From contig DBWP01000014.1 in NCBI GenBank assembly GCA_002309075.1, positions 14,984 to 78,983 of the forward strand: a stretch of 64,000 bases of DNA, in the 5' to 3' direction. The stretch's first letter is position 1; each line of letters opens with the position of its first letter. Made by a program: the position numbers and the translations under genes. Shown here in pieces: positions 16,478 through 23,581 of this stretch. The DNA comes from Candidatus Saccharibacteria bacterium UBA1235. GTDB lineage: Bacteria; Patescibacteriota; Saccharimonadia; Saccharimonadales; Saccharimonadaceae. The notes beneath the pieces are model-generated. The model was given only the letters and a program-made list of their open reading frames with translations. It was not told where the DNA came from and searched no databases.

Positions 16478-17393
16478 TTTGTTTTTCTCCCTTCCTCACA
16501 TACATCGTCGCGAGTTTCGAAAAGTCCACCAAAGGTTCCCTAATCGCCGTGTCCGGATTATTAAAGTTATAATAAAGCTCGGCCAATTCTTTCGTGTTTA
16601 ATCTGACCGAATGTATACCAATTTGGAACAAGCCAGAAATTACTGAATCAACTCGGTTATTTAATTCTGATAAAGCCTTGTCATAAGTTGCGCGATCAAT
16701 TCTCGTCACTTCCCCGCCTTTAGATTTCCCAAACGACTTAAAGAAATTCTTCGTTTGCTCTAAAACTTTTTCCGCATCCGGAGATGTATAATACGGAATT
16801 ACAATAAAGAAAGATTTATCCATAATATTTGCTTCTTGCGACAAAATATCAATAAAATTAATATAATCATCCATCAAAACACCAAGCAACATATTATCAT
16901 TATTACGGCGAATCTCAGAAAGACGTTCAATATACGGCCCAATATCAACACGTTGAGATCTCACTAAAATTTGAGTCGTAAATCGAAGTGAATTCAAAAA
17001 ATTCTGATACGAATATTCAACAGCTTCTCGTTCCACATCACTCATAAGGTCAAAATTAATTGACTTGCAGGCCACTACCGCCCTAAACGAACCGTCTTTC
17101 ATAATTACCACATTATCGCGAAGCTCAGAAATAAGTAATGTAGCTTGGGTTGAAGTTGGCGCTTCCTTATTTGGCGATACTGGAGCTTGCATTTGCGCAT
17201 TCATCGCCAAAGCCCCCATACCTTGCGTCTGTACTGGCGCCTGTTGCATCGGCATTTGTTGTGCCGGAGCTTGAGGCTGCACCGGAACTTGTGGTTGCGC
17301 CGGCATTACTACTTGTGGCTGAGCCGGAACCTGATTTTGGTTCGGCAAAACCACCTGTGGCCCATTCATATTCTGTGTTTGCTGTGGATTCAT
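16470..17393 (-). CDS. VirB4 N-terminal-like protein with Pro/Gln-rich head
   Basis: 307 residues. The first 80 or so are almost all Pro, Gln, Val, Met and Ala (repeats such as PQVVMPAQPQ), probably disordered. The rest (DGSFRAVVACKSINFDLMS, then FFIVIPYYTS) resembles the N-terminal half of TraC/VirB4-type proteins without the P-loop ATPase. It lies between PrgI and VirB4 and overlaps VirB4 by 8 nt, so the two probably act as a complex: a split VirB4 system, as is common in this lineage. Overlap with the upstream gene is 4 nt. Function is inferred from context. Confidence 0.75.
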   Translation of the reverse strand: MNPQQTQNMNGPQVVLPNQNQVPAQPQVVMPAQPQVPVQPQAPAQQMPMQQAPVQTQGMGALAMNAQMQAPVSPNKEAPTSTQATLLISELRDNVVIMKDGSFRAVVACKSINFDLMSDVEREAVEYSYQNFLNSLRFTTQILVRSQRVDIGPYIERLSEIRRNNDNMLLGVLMDDYINFIDILSQEANIMDKSFFIVIPYYTSPDAEKVLEQTKNFFKSFGKSKGGEVTRIDRATYDKALSELNNRVDSVISGLFQIGIHSVRLNTKELAELYYNFNNPDTAIREPLVDFSKLATMYVRKGEKQNG

Positions 17394-18130
17394 ATGCCCT
17401 TTCCGTTTATCCTATTTGCTTCCTTCGCGATTGTCGCAACAGTGAAATCAGGATTATTCGCTAATTCTATTATATCATTACTTTGTGGTCTTAACACTTT
17501 ATCATGCCCTTGAATTGTCGCGCTTTGAGAAAGCGTCGTATCATTTCGGTTAATCGCTTCTTTCATCTCCCGAATTGCTTCCGCATGCCGATCAATTTTA
17601 TTTTGATTCACCGCTCTTGCTAAAACTCCTGATTGATAATTTTCAAACATATCACTCGTCGCATTCGCTTCTGCCACTAAGTCTTCCCTCATTGAACTAT
17701 TCGAAGCCCCCCGAATCGCATATCCTTCCGAATCCACAATATCCGCAAGAAACGATAACCTGTGTGTTGCTTCTTCCTGCGATAAATCCCGCGTCCTAAC
17801 ATCTTCTATGATTTTTGGCGCTGTGATTAAAATCGTAGATTCCTTTTGCCCTGGCGTCCAAACCCGTGTTCGCGGCTTCACATAATACGAGACTATCGCT
17901 GCAAGATACGTTTCCATCGGTTGATCTTTTTTAAGTGGCAATGCTAAAACGATAAAAAGAAGCGCCGGCAAAACTGGAATTATCGCAAGTAGCGGAAACA
18001 ACTGAAAAAGCGCCACCGCAAGAGCAATTAAACCCGCCGCGATCAAAAGATAAACAAACTGCCGAAAACTAAACGGCCCGATTAATTTGTCATCCGCCTC
18101 AACGTCTTGAGGCACCTTATATTGCGCCAT
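17390..18130 (-). CDS. PrgI-family secretion membrane protein
   Basis: The N-terminal 90 residues match PrgI: VPQDVEADDKLIGPFSFRQ, then two membrane helices (about residues 27-66) and the LPLKKDQPMETYLAAIVSYY region. PrgI is a VirB3-like inner-membrane partner of VirB4 in Gram-positive-type conjugation systems. The C-terminal 140 residues are hydrophilic and lineage-specific. It heads the prgI-virB4N-virB4 operon. TGC-TATAAT lies 9 nt before the ATG and no Shine-Dalgarno is visible. Confidence 0.87.
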   Translation of the reverse strand: MAQYKVPQDVEADDKLIGPFSFRQFVYLLIAAGLIALAVALFQLFPLLAIIPVLPALLFIVLALPLKKDQPMETYLAAIVSYYVKPRTRVWTPGQKESTILITAPKIIEDVRTRDLSQEEATHRLSFLADIVDSEGYAIRGASNSSMREDLVAEANATSDMFENYQSGVLARAVNQNKIDRHAEAIREMKEAINRNDTTLSQSATIQGHDKVLRPQSNDIIELANNPDFTVATIAKEANRINGKGI

Positions 18131-18139
18131 ATAATATAT

Positions 18140-18148
18140 ATTATAGCA
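18140..18148 (-). promoter_or_regulatory. extended -10 promoter of the prgI-virB4 operon
   Basis: TGC-TATAAT on the minus strand, 9 nt before the PrgI start. Confidence 0.65.
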
Positions 18149-18158
18149 TAAAAACTAT

Positions 18159-18186
18159 GAAAAAACCGCCGGATAAAATCCAGCGG
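18159..18186 (-). terminator. array terminator 1
   Basis: CCGCTGGAT-ttt-ATCCGGCGG on the minus strand, then six T. It is one of six near-identical terminators closing the array genes. Confidence 0.92.
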
Positions 18187-18192
18187 CTAAAT

Positions 18193-19065
18193 CTAATCGC
18201 TAATTTCTGCAGAAATCTTATTGATCAGTTGTTTTGATGTCTCATCCATAAAATGATCTCTAGAAATTTCATCCAAAGTAAGCCCACAGTAATTAACGCC
18301 CCGACCGTATTCGTCTAAGTCATCCCATGTAAGATCAAAAAATTTGAGCTCGCCATCGATGATTGCTACGTTCCAAGCATGAAGTCCTAAATTATCACCG
18401 CTAGTAGCGATAACTTCCTCGTGCCCATCCTTATAGACCGCGCTCACCGTCCAGGTAGGTCTACCCGCAAAGCCTCTGATATACCAACACGGAATACCTA
18501 CGGCATCGCATATCTGCTTAAATGCTCTAGCATATCCAGCACAAACAGACTTATTGAGGCCAAACACACTAAATGGCGATTGATTTAAAGGGCATTTTTT
18601 ATCATATTCGCATAAATAAATAATCGTAATACAAATATAATATATTTTTTCTCTATCAGTCTCAAACCGATTGGCGTCTTCAATCGCTCCATGTAGACAA
18701 TCAAAATAATGGGCTAAGTTAGCTTTGTAACTTTCGTTATTTTCAGCCAATCTCGTTTTTACCATAGATACAGTAGAGTCACGACCATACCTATACTCCC
18801 CCGAATACTCAAGCCAATAAAACTCAGGGTTATCAGCAAAAAAAGCAGTAAAAACTTCATCTACTTCGTCTATATTCATACGACTATTCACAGTAAACCA
18901 GGACCCATCGTGCTTTTGTGCACGCTCATAGAACTGATCATACAAAGCCTGCTGTTCTAAACTAAGCACATCCCTATATGAAATGTCCTGGACTCCCGCA
19001 AATACAGGAGTAGATGCAAATGATATAACAAAAATAGCGATTATTAGAGCAGTGATTCTTTTCAT
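18193..19065 (-). CDS. secreted transglutaminase-like protein (array gene 1)
   Basis: 290 residues with a cleavable signal peptide (MKRITALIIAIFVISFASTP, then VFAG). The papain-like transglutaminase core is visible: Cys in KSVCAGYARAFKQICDAVG (about residue 174), His in LHAWNV (about 228) and Asp in FFDLTWDD (about 243). Bacterial members usually act as proteases or peptide-crosslinking enzymes outside the membrane. A second paralogue follows upstream. The gene has its own consensus promoter, a leader of about 80 nt, a strong Shine-Dalgarno (AAGGAGGGGG) and a terminator, so it is a separate transcript. Its place in the secretion locus suggests an envelope or host-contact role (inference). Confidence 0.85.
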   Translation of the reverse strand: MKRITALIIAIFVISFASTPVFAGVQDISYRDVLSLEQQALYDQFYERAQKHDGSWFTVNSRMNIDEVDEVFTAFFADNPEFYWLEYSGEYRYGRDSTVSMVKTRLAENNESYKANLAHYFDCLHGAIEDANRFETDREKIYYICITIIYLCEYDKKCPLNQSPFSVFGLNKSVCAGYARAFKQICDAVGIPCWYIRGFAGRPTWTVSAVYKDGHEEVIATSGDNLGLHAWNVAIIDGELKFFDLTWDDLDEYGRGVNYCGLTLDEISRDHFMDETSKQLINKISAEISD

Positions 19066-19142
19066 TTTACCCCCTCCTTAAAAAAATCAAACTCCGAACT
19101 TAAAAAATACAAAGACCACAAAAACCTGGTCCTATACCTTAT

Positions 19143-19171
19143 ATTATATCACACACCCCTATTTTTGTCAA
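19143..19171 (-). promoter_or_regulatory. array promoter 1
   Basis: TTGACA, 17 bp, TGA-TATAAT on the minus strand. The leader then has the shared AGGTTTTTGTGG and GTATTTTTTAAG motifs before the Shine-Dalgarno. Confidence 0.92.
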
Positions 19172-19179
19172 TATGAATG

Positions 19180-19206
19180 AAAAACCGCCGGATAAAATCC
19201 AGCGGT
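19180..19206 (-). terminator. array terminator 2
   Basis: ACCGCTGGAT/ATCCGGCGGT stem with a 3-nt loop and T run, nearly identical to terminator 1. It lies only 9 bp from the -35 of array promoter 1. Confidence 0.92.
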
Positions 19207-19212
19207 TAAATC

Positions 19213-20103
19213 TTAGTTGCTCGTTTCTAACGTTTCTACTTTTTCAACTAGCTTTTTTGATATTTCACTAATAACGTGATTTTCAGGCATTTCTTCCAGC
19301 GTAAGGTTAAAGTATCCGTCACTATAAGAATCTTCTCCCAAATCATCCCACGTAACGTCAAAAAACCTCAGCTCTCCATCAATAATCGCCGCATTCCAGG
19401 CATGATCTTCCATTTTGCTGTTATCGATAATATTAGTGCTAATAGTTGCAGTGCAACCATTTTCATTAGTTTTATATGCCGTTACAACAACTCTAGACCC
19501 AGCCTTGCCAGAAATATACCAGCATGGAATGTCTACAGCATTACATAGCTCCTTAAACGCCCCGGAATATCCGCCACAAACAGATTCATTCAAGCCGAAC
19601 ACGCTCAATACAGATTGGTTAAAAAGGCAGTCTTCCTTGTATTCGCATAGACGAATAATTTCTCGATGAATATAATCCACCTTCTCTAAATCAGTCTTGA
19701 GCTTGCTAGCTTCTCCAACCATTCCAAGAAAATTGTCAATAAAGCGAATTTCACTGGCTCTGTATTCTCGGCTGTCAGCAATCGGTATCATCCTTAGTTT
19801 GAGCTTAGTCACAATAGGCCCACGAACCATAATATCCCAACGATTATCCAGCCAATAATACTCTGGATAATCGCAGAACACAGCATAAACCGCCTCTCTA
19901 GCTTCGTCTTCCATAATCCGATCTTTAATATCAAACCAAGATTCGTCATGGTTTTTCACATGCTCACAAACCTGATCATATAGACTCTGCTGACTAGGAC
20001 TAAGAAAATCCCGATAAGTGACATCCTCGACTCCAGCAAACACCGGAATACTAGCAAAAAATACCGTAAAAATAGCAACCATTAGAATAGTGATTCTTCT
20101 CAT
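19213..20103 (-). CDS. secreted transglutaminase-like protein (array gene 2)
   Basis: A 296-residue paralogue of array gene 1 with the same signal peptide type (MRRITILMVAIFTVFFASIP) and the same GVEDVTYRDFLS start of the mature domain. Catalytic-type residues are kept: Cys in ESVCGGYSGAFKELCNAVD, His in DHAWNAAI and Asp in FFDVTWDDL. Sequence between the two copies has diverged widely outside the motifs, so the duplication is not recent or the copies diversified. It has its own promoter, leader, Shine-Dalgarno (AAGGAGGGG) and terminator. Confidence 0.85.
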   Translation of the reverse strand: MRRITILMVAIFTVFFASIPVFAGVEDVTYRDFLSPSQQSLYDQVCEHVKNHDESWFDIKDRIMEDEAREAVYAVFCDYPEYYWLDNRWDIMVRGPIVTKLKLRMIPIADSREYRASEIRFIDNFLGMVGEASKLKTDLEKVDYIHREIIRLCEYKEDCLFNQSVLSVFGLNESVCGGYSGAFKELCNAVDIPCWYISGKAGSRVVVTAYKTNENGCTATISTNIIDNSKMEDHAWNAAIIDGELRFFDVTWDDLGEDSYSDGYFNLTLEEMPENHVISEISKKLVEKVETLETSN

Positions 20104-20181
20104 TTTATCCCCTCCTTATTAGTCGAACCAAAACTCCATACTTAAAATACTAGAGCCACAAAAACGTAGCCCTATACTTTA

Positions 20182-20210
20182 TATATATCACATTTGCCTA
20201 TTTTTGTCAA
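20182..20210 (-). promoter_or_regulatory. array promoter 2
   Basis: TTGACA, 17 bp, TGA-TATATA on the minus strand. The leader contains CGTTTTTGTGG and GTATTTTAAG. Confidence 0.88.
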
Positions 20211-20218
20211 TATAAATG

Positions 20219-20247
20219 AAAAACCGCCGGATATGAAATCCAGCGGT
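20219..20247 (-). terminator. array terminator 3
   Basis: Stem ACCGCTGGAT/ATCCGGCGGT with a 5-nt loop and T run, same design as the others. Confidence 0.9.
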
Positions 20248-20268
20248 CATAAAAGGTTTCTGATTACA

Positions 20269-20877
20269 TTATATAAGGTTCATCCAGCTACCCGGCATAA
20301 GCCTCCCTTTATTGTAAAGCTTATGCCCGGAACTGTTCCAGCGGTACCAAAACACCAGTTCACAGTCATAATAAACTCGCATGACGCACCACATTTTGTT
20401 TTCCTGTAGTTCGACAACTAATTTATCATCTCGTCCTGAAACTACTTTCACTAATTCTTTGGCAATTTCTCCTTTAGGCAATCTACGCGATTCGCTAATT
20501 AATATAAGACATTTTTTACGGTACTGTTCTAGAAGATCTCTATTTGCTTCCGCCTCTATTTTACAACGAATAATTAAATCGCTGTTTTCGGCCTTCGCCT
20601 GATAAGTATCATTATATATATTTTCTACCAAGTTTTCCCATTCTCCAGAAACAATATACCATCCCTCATGGTCGAATAATCCACCATCATGATAGTAAAA
20701 AACTTCTCTTCCACCGAAATAAACATCCACTAATTCTGAAGCGCCTACTTTGCCATAGTCAATCCTTAGGCCACAACCAAACGGATCGTCGTAAATCGCA
20801 TGAACTGTCATATCGAAAGCCTCAACACGACGTCCTTTTTTTAGAGTTATAGCCTTACAAACTTCAAAAATTTTCAT
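20269..20877 (-). CDS. unrecognised array-family protein (array gene 3)
   Basis: 202 residues with no signal peptide and no membrane helix. Signature motifs shared with gene 4 are GGREVFYYHDG (about residue 54), WYIVSGEW, RWNSSGHKL and KGRLMPGSW. The N- and C-terminal thirds resemble each other (aromatic strand, then GHxL/YHDG, then GxW), so the protein may be an internal duplication around a helical linker (residues 95-150). No known family is recognised. It is expressed from its own array promoter with the leader motif GTACTTTAA and a Shine-Dalgarno AGGGGG. It may be a cytoplasmic partner of, or cargo for, the flanking secretion system; this is untested inference. Confidence 0.75.
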   Translation of the reverse strand: MKIFEVCKAITLKKGRRVEAFDMTVHAIYDDPFGCGLRIDYGKVGASELVDVYFGGREVFYYHDGGLFDHEGWYIVSGEWENLVENIYNDTYQAKAENSDLIIRCKIEAEANRDLLEQYRKKCLILISESRRLPKGEIAKELVKVVSGRDDKLVVELQENKMWCVMRVYYDCELVFWYRWNSSGHKLYNKGRLMPGSWMNLI

Positions 20878-20923
20878 TTCGCGCCCCCTAACATATTAAA
20901 GTACTTAATCAAAAACCTTTTAA

Positions 20924-20952
20924 AATATACCACCGTGATAAATAACTGTCAA
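20924..20952 (-). promoter_or_regulatory. array promoter 3
   Basis: TTGACA, 17 bp, TGG-TATATT on the minus strand. The leader contains AAGGTTTTTGAT and AGTACTTTAA. Confidence 0.88.
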
Positions 20953-20967
20953 CTAAAACTGACCATG

Positions 20968-20992
20968 AAAAAACCGCCGGAATCCCGACGGT
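20968..20992 (-). terminator. array terminator 4
   Basis: CCG-A-CGGT type stem with one mismatch and a 4-nt loop, followed by T6 on the minus strand. Confidence 0.85.
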
Positions 20993-21002
20993 CATAAGGT
21001 TT

Positions 21003-21575
21003 TTAGCTTATTTCATCTAACCAGTCTCTGGACACAAGTCTTCCCTTATCACAGGATAAATTATGCCCAAGGTTACACCAGCGGTAAAAGAACATCAACT
21101 TATTATCTCTAAATACATGGAGTATTCTCCACGATTGACTCTTCTGGAGTTCAACAACAATTCCATCTTTCTCGTATTTAGACATGTCCTTATCGACATT
21201 TTCCGAAGCGACCAACTTAAGGCATCTTTCACGGCTCTCATTTAAGAGCGACTTGTTTCTTTCTGCTTCCGCCTTATATGAAGCAAGCGAGTCAGCATCT
21301 GGCAAGGTCTTAGCGCACAATTCGTCAACCAATAATTGCCATTTTCCAGAAACTACGTACCATCTAGAGTCTACCTGGTCACCATCGTGATAATGAAAAA
21401 CTTCTCTTCCGCCGACATAAACACTCATCGACTCCTGGCCATTAATCCTGTTATAATCAATCTCAAGTCCACACTCATACGGATCCGTATAAATTATTCG
21501 GAGCGCCTGATTATACCGATTGATACAACAGCCATCATTCAAAGCCAATTCTTTGCAGTTTTCAAAAATTCTCAT
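21003..21575 (-). CDS. unrecognised array-family protein (array gene 4)
   Basis: A 190-residue paralogue of array gene 3 with the same motif order: DPYECGLEIDYN, GGREVFHYHDG, WYVVSGKW, RWCNLGHNL and KGRLVSRDW. The spacing between motifs is conserved but identity elsewhere is modest. It is soluble with no export signal. It has its own promoter (21635-21663), leader with GTACTTTAA, and Shine-Dalgarno AAGGGGGA. Unknown function. The paired aromatic/Gly motifs suggest a beta-sandwich or WG/MORN-like repeat fold rather than an enzyme, but no catalytic residue pattern is evident. Confidence 0.75.
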   Translation of the reverse strand: MRIFENCKELALNDGCCINRYNQALRIIYTDPYECGLEIDYNRINGQESMSVYVGGREVFHYHDGDQVDSRWYVVSGKWQLLVDELCAKTLPDADSLASYKAEAERNKSLLNESRERCLKLVASENVDKDMSKYEKDGIVVELQKSQSWRILHVFRDNKLMFFYRWCNLGHNLSCDKGRLVSRDWLDEIS

Positions 21576-21634
21576 TTTTTATTCCCCCTTATTATTAAAG
21601 TACAAATTCTTGTCATTAAAAACCTTATCATATC

Positions 21635-21663
21635 ATTATATCACACTTAGCAAAAAAAGTCAA
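21635..21663 (-). promoter_or_regulatory. array promoter 4
   Basis: TTGACT, 17 bp, TGA-TATAAT on the minus strand. The leader contains AAGGTTTTTAAT and GTACTTTAA. Confidence 0.92.
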
Positions 21664-21682
21664 TAGTTATTCATCTAAAAAG

Positions 21683-21720
21683 GAAAAACCGCCGGAATTA
21701 ACCGACGGCTCTTCGAAGAG
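21683..21720 (-). terminator. array terminator 5 with adjoining palindrome
   Basis: A GCCG(T/G)CGG/CCGGCGG-type hairpin with T5, preceded in transcript direction by a 12-bp perfect palindrome CTCTTCGAAGAG (21709-21720). Terminator 6 has a similar but decayed flank. Confidence 0.88.
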
Positions 21721-21761
21721 GTTTTGTGGTGATTAAAAGCTAAAAAAGCCTTTCTTGTATT

Positions 21762-22529
21762 TTAAATACTATCATCAATAACAAGTTCCCAATCGCCCTG
21801 TTCGAAACTCTCAACGTATACAACGTAATCGTCTTCGATTAAATGACGAATATTCTCCGACTCATTCTTATTGTCATAATAGATATCGTCATACAAACGG
21901 AAACATCTGAAGACCATCTTGCCATTGTCCCAAATTTCGATATCTTCGCCATTATTTTCGCTCGATATCTTTACGCCTTTGGTCTCATAAAAAGTCTCCG
22001 CTATATATTTCCCTTCATAGATGTTCGACAAAAGAGATTCTTCGCCGAATTTTTTAAGAATCAACTCGGCCTTTATCACGATCTCCGCTGCAGAAAGACA
22101 TTTTCCGCGCTTCTCCAGCCTCTCATAGAGATCCGGAGTCTGACGCAATCTACGTTCTTCTACCTTAGCATCAATAGTCTTCCGAGCAAGTCCGTGATCC
22201 TTAAAAGGAAAATCCTTACCGTATTCATAATAATTCCAATGAAACATCAGGCTGGCAGCATCTTTTTTTCTTAATGCCTCCTCATATAAACACTGCAGCT
22301 CGAATTCCCATATTCCATTCGATAGAGTATTCCCGTCTTTATCTACTACGAACTCTCCATGGTACTTAACGCTACCATCGCAAATGTCGTCGCAAAAATA
22401 AAAACCGCTCCCGTCAAATTCCAGTATTCTAAGCGTCTCACCATATCTGTCGATTCGTTTAACCCCCGTCGCGAAATATCTCAAAATTTCTTGACAATAC
22501 TCCCTAATTTGCTTATTAGAAAAAGCCAC
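21762..22529 (-). CDS. unrecognised array-family protein (array gene 5)
   Basis: 255 residues, soluble. Shared with gene 6 are DGSGFYF, a GxWEFEL motif, SLMFHWNYY (about residue 97), a PDLYERLEKRGKCLS helix, the NGKMVFRC strand and a terminal QGDWEL. The N- and C-terminal parts both end in GxWE-type motifs, again suggesting an internal duplication. I prefer the GTG at 22529 as start because the Shine-Dalgarno GAGGTG lies 6 nt upstream; a GTG at 22538 would overlap it. Family unknown. It is related in layout, and perhaps distantly in sequence, to genes 3 and 4. Confidence 0.72.
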   Translation of the reverse strand: MAFSNKQIREYCQEILRYFATGVKRIDRYGETLRILEFDGSGFYFCDDICDGSVKYHGEFVVDKDGNTLSNGIWEFELQCLYEEALRKKDAASLMFHWNYYEYGKDFPFKDHGLARKTIDAKVEERRLRQTPDLYERLEKRGKCLSAAEIVIKAELILKKFGEESLLSNIYEGKYIAETFYETKGVKISSENNGEDIEIWDNGKMVFRCFRLYDDIYYDNKNESENIRHLIEDDYVVYVESFEQGDWELVIDDSI

Positions 22530-22586
22530 TTCTATCACCTCTTTCTTAAAGTACTAGCTTCTACCCCACCAAAACCTTATCTTAAA

Positions 22587-22615
22587 ATTATACCACACTT
22601 TTTCTCCCTGGTCAA
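22587..22615 (-). promoter_or_regulatory. array promoter 5
   Basis: TTGACC, 17 bp, TGG-TATAAT on the minus strand. The leader contains AAGGTTTTGGTGGGG and AGTACTTTAAG. Confidence 0.92.
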
Positions 22616-22622
22616 TAGAGAG

Positions 22623-22649
22623 GAAAAACCGCCGGAATTAACCGACGGT
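22623..22649 (-). terminator. array terminator 6
   Basis: Nearly identical to terminator 5 over the hairpin and its flank, which indicates duplication of the whole unit. Confidence 0.9.
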
Positions 22650-22689
22650 CTTTCGAAGAAGAAGTTTTATTGGTAAAAGCTAAGCTTTT

Positions 22690-23484
22690 TTACAATTTTT
22701 GGAACTCCAATTCCCAATCGCCTTCGTGAAGAACGATTGCGTATGGAATATAGTCACTAATCTTTATGAGACCGATAGTATACTCGTCCCTAGCGGCAAA
22801 CCTTACCTCATCATAGAGATAATTGCATCTAAAGACTAATTTACCATTTTCCCAAGCGTTTCCATCTCTGTCGTAATATATCTCAACTCCGGAATGGCTT
22901 TCTTTCACCAGTATCGTACCAGATACAGATATACTGCACTGGTCGCTAGGTAAATCCCAAGGATTAGATTCGTCGCGCTCAAATATTTTGTTGATTTTTG
23001 CAACAATCTCCTTTAAAGAAAGGTATTTACCGCACCGCTCTAATCTCTCAGTCAAATCTGGTATCATAGCCATTCTCCGATCGTTAGCCTCCGTTTCAAT
23101 CGCTTCCCAGGCCCACCGGATTTCAGTTTCATCATTAGCGGAAAGCTCCTCATCAGGAAAATAATAATTCCAATGGAACATCAGGCTGCGAGACTCTCTT
23201 TCTTTTAGCGCCTTATAATACCAGCGCTCGAGTTCAGCTTCCCATTTTCCTCCCTGAGAAATAATTTTTCCGATAGCATTAACTACTATCCATTGACCAT
23301 ATGCTATACCAAGATAACCACATGGATTCAGACGATCATTAGTAAAATAAAAACCGTCTTCCTCGAATGCAATTACTTTACTGCCATCAGGCAGAGTTCG
23401 ACCCGTATCGGATCCTAAATATGTCAGAATTGTCCAACGATATTCCTGAATCCTCCAGGCCCTTTCCATGCTTGATACTTTCAC
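22690..23484 (-). CDS. unrecognised array-family protein (array gene 6)
   Basis: A 264-residue paralogue of array gene 5 with the same SLMFHWNYY, IPDLTERLERCGKYLS and NGKLVFRCNYLYD motifs and a terminal EGDWELEF. No signal peptide or membrane segment. The start is a GTG with Shine-Dalgarno GAGGTGAT 5-6 nt upstream, the same arrangement as gene 5. It is the first unit of the array after the VirB6-like gene, and its promoter begins 8 bp beyond that gene's stop. Function unknown. Confidence 0.74.
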   Translation of the reverse strand: MKVSSMERAWRIQEYRWTILTYLGSDTGRTLPDGSKVIAFEEDGFYFTNDRLNPCGYLGIAYGQWIVVNAIGKIISQGGKWEAELERWYYKALKERESRSLMFHWNYYFPDEELSANDETEIRWAWEAIETEANDRRMAMIPDLTERLERCGKYLSLKEIVAKINKIFERDESNPWDLPSDQCSISVSGTILVKESHSGVEIYYDRDGNAWENGKLVFRCNYLYDEVRFAARDEYTIGLIKISDYIPYAIVLHEGDWELEFQKL

Positions 23485-23545
23485 CTTTTATCACCTCTCT
23501 CTTAAAGTACTAAGTTTAGCCCACCAAAAACTTCTCTATAACTCC

Positions 23546-23574
23546 ATTATATCACACTCCTCTACTTTTGTCAA
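23546..23574 (-). promoter_or_regulatory. array promoter 6
   Basis: TTGACA, 17 bp, TGA-TATAAT on the minus strand, squeezed against the stop of the VirB6-like gene. The leader contains AGTTTTTGGTGGG and AGTACTTTAAG. Confidence 0.93.
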
Positions 23575-23581
23575 GAATAGT

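Noticed and set aside
18159..23574. CRISPR array
   Set aside because: The repeated hairpins are terminators spaced 0.7-1 kb apart with genes between them; spacers and cas genes are absent.
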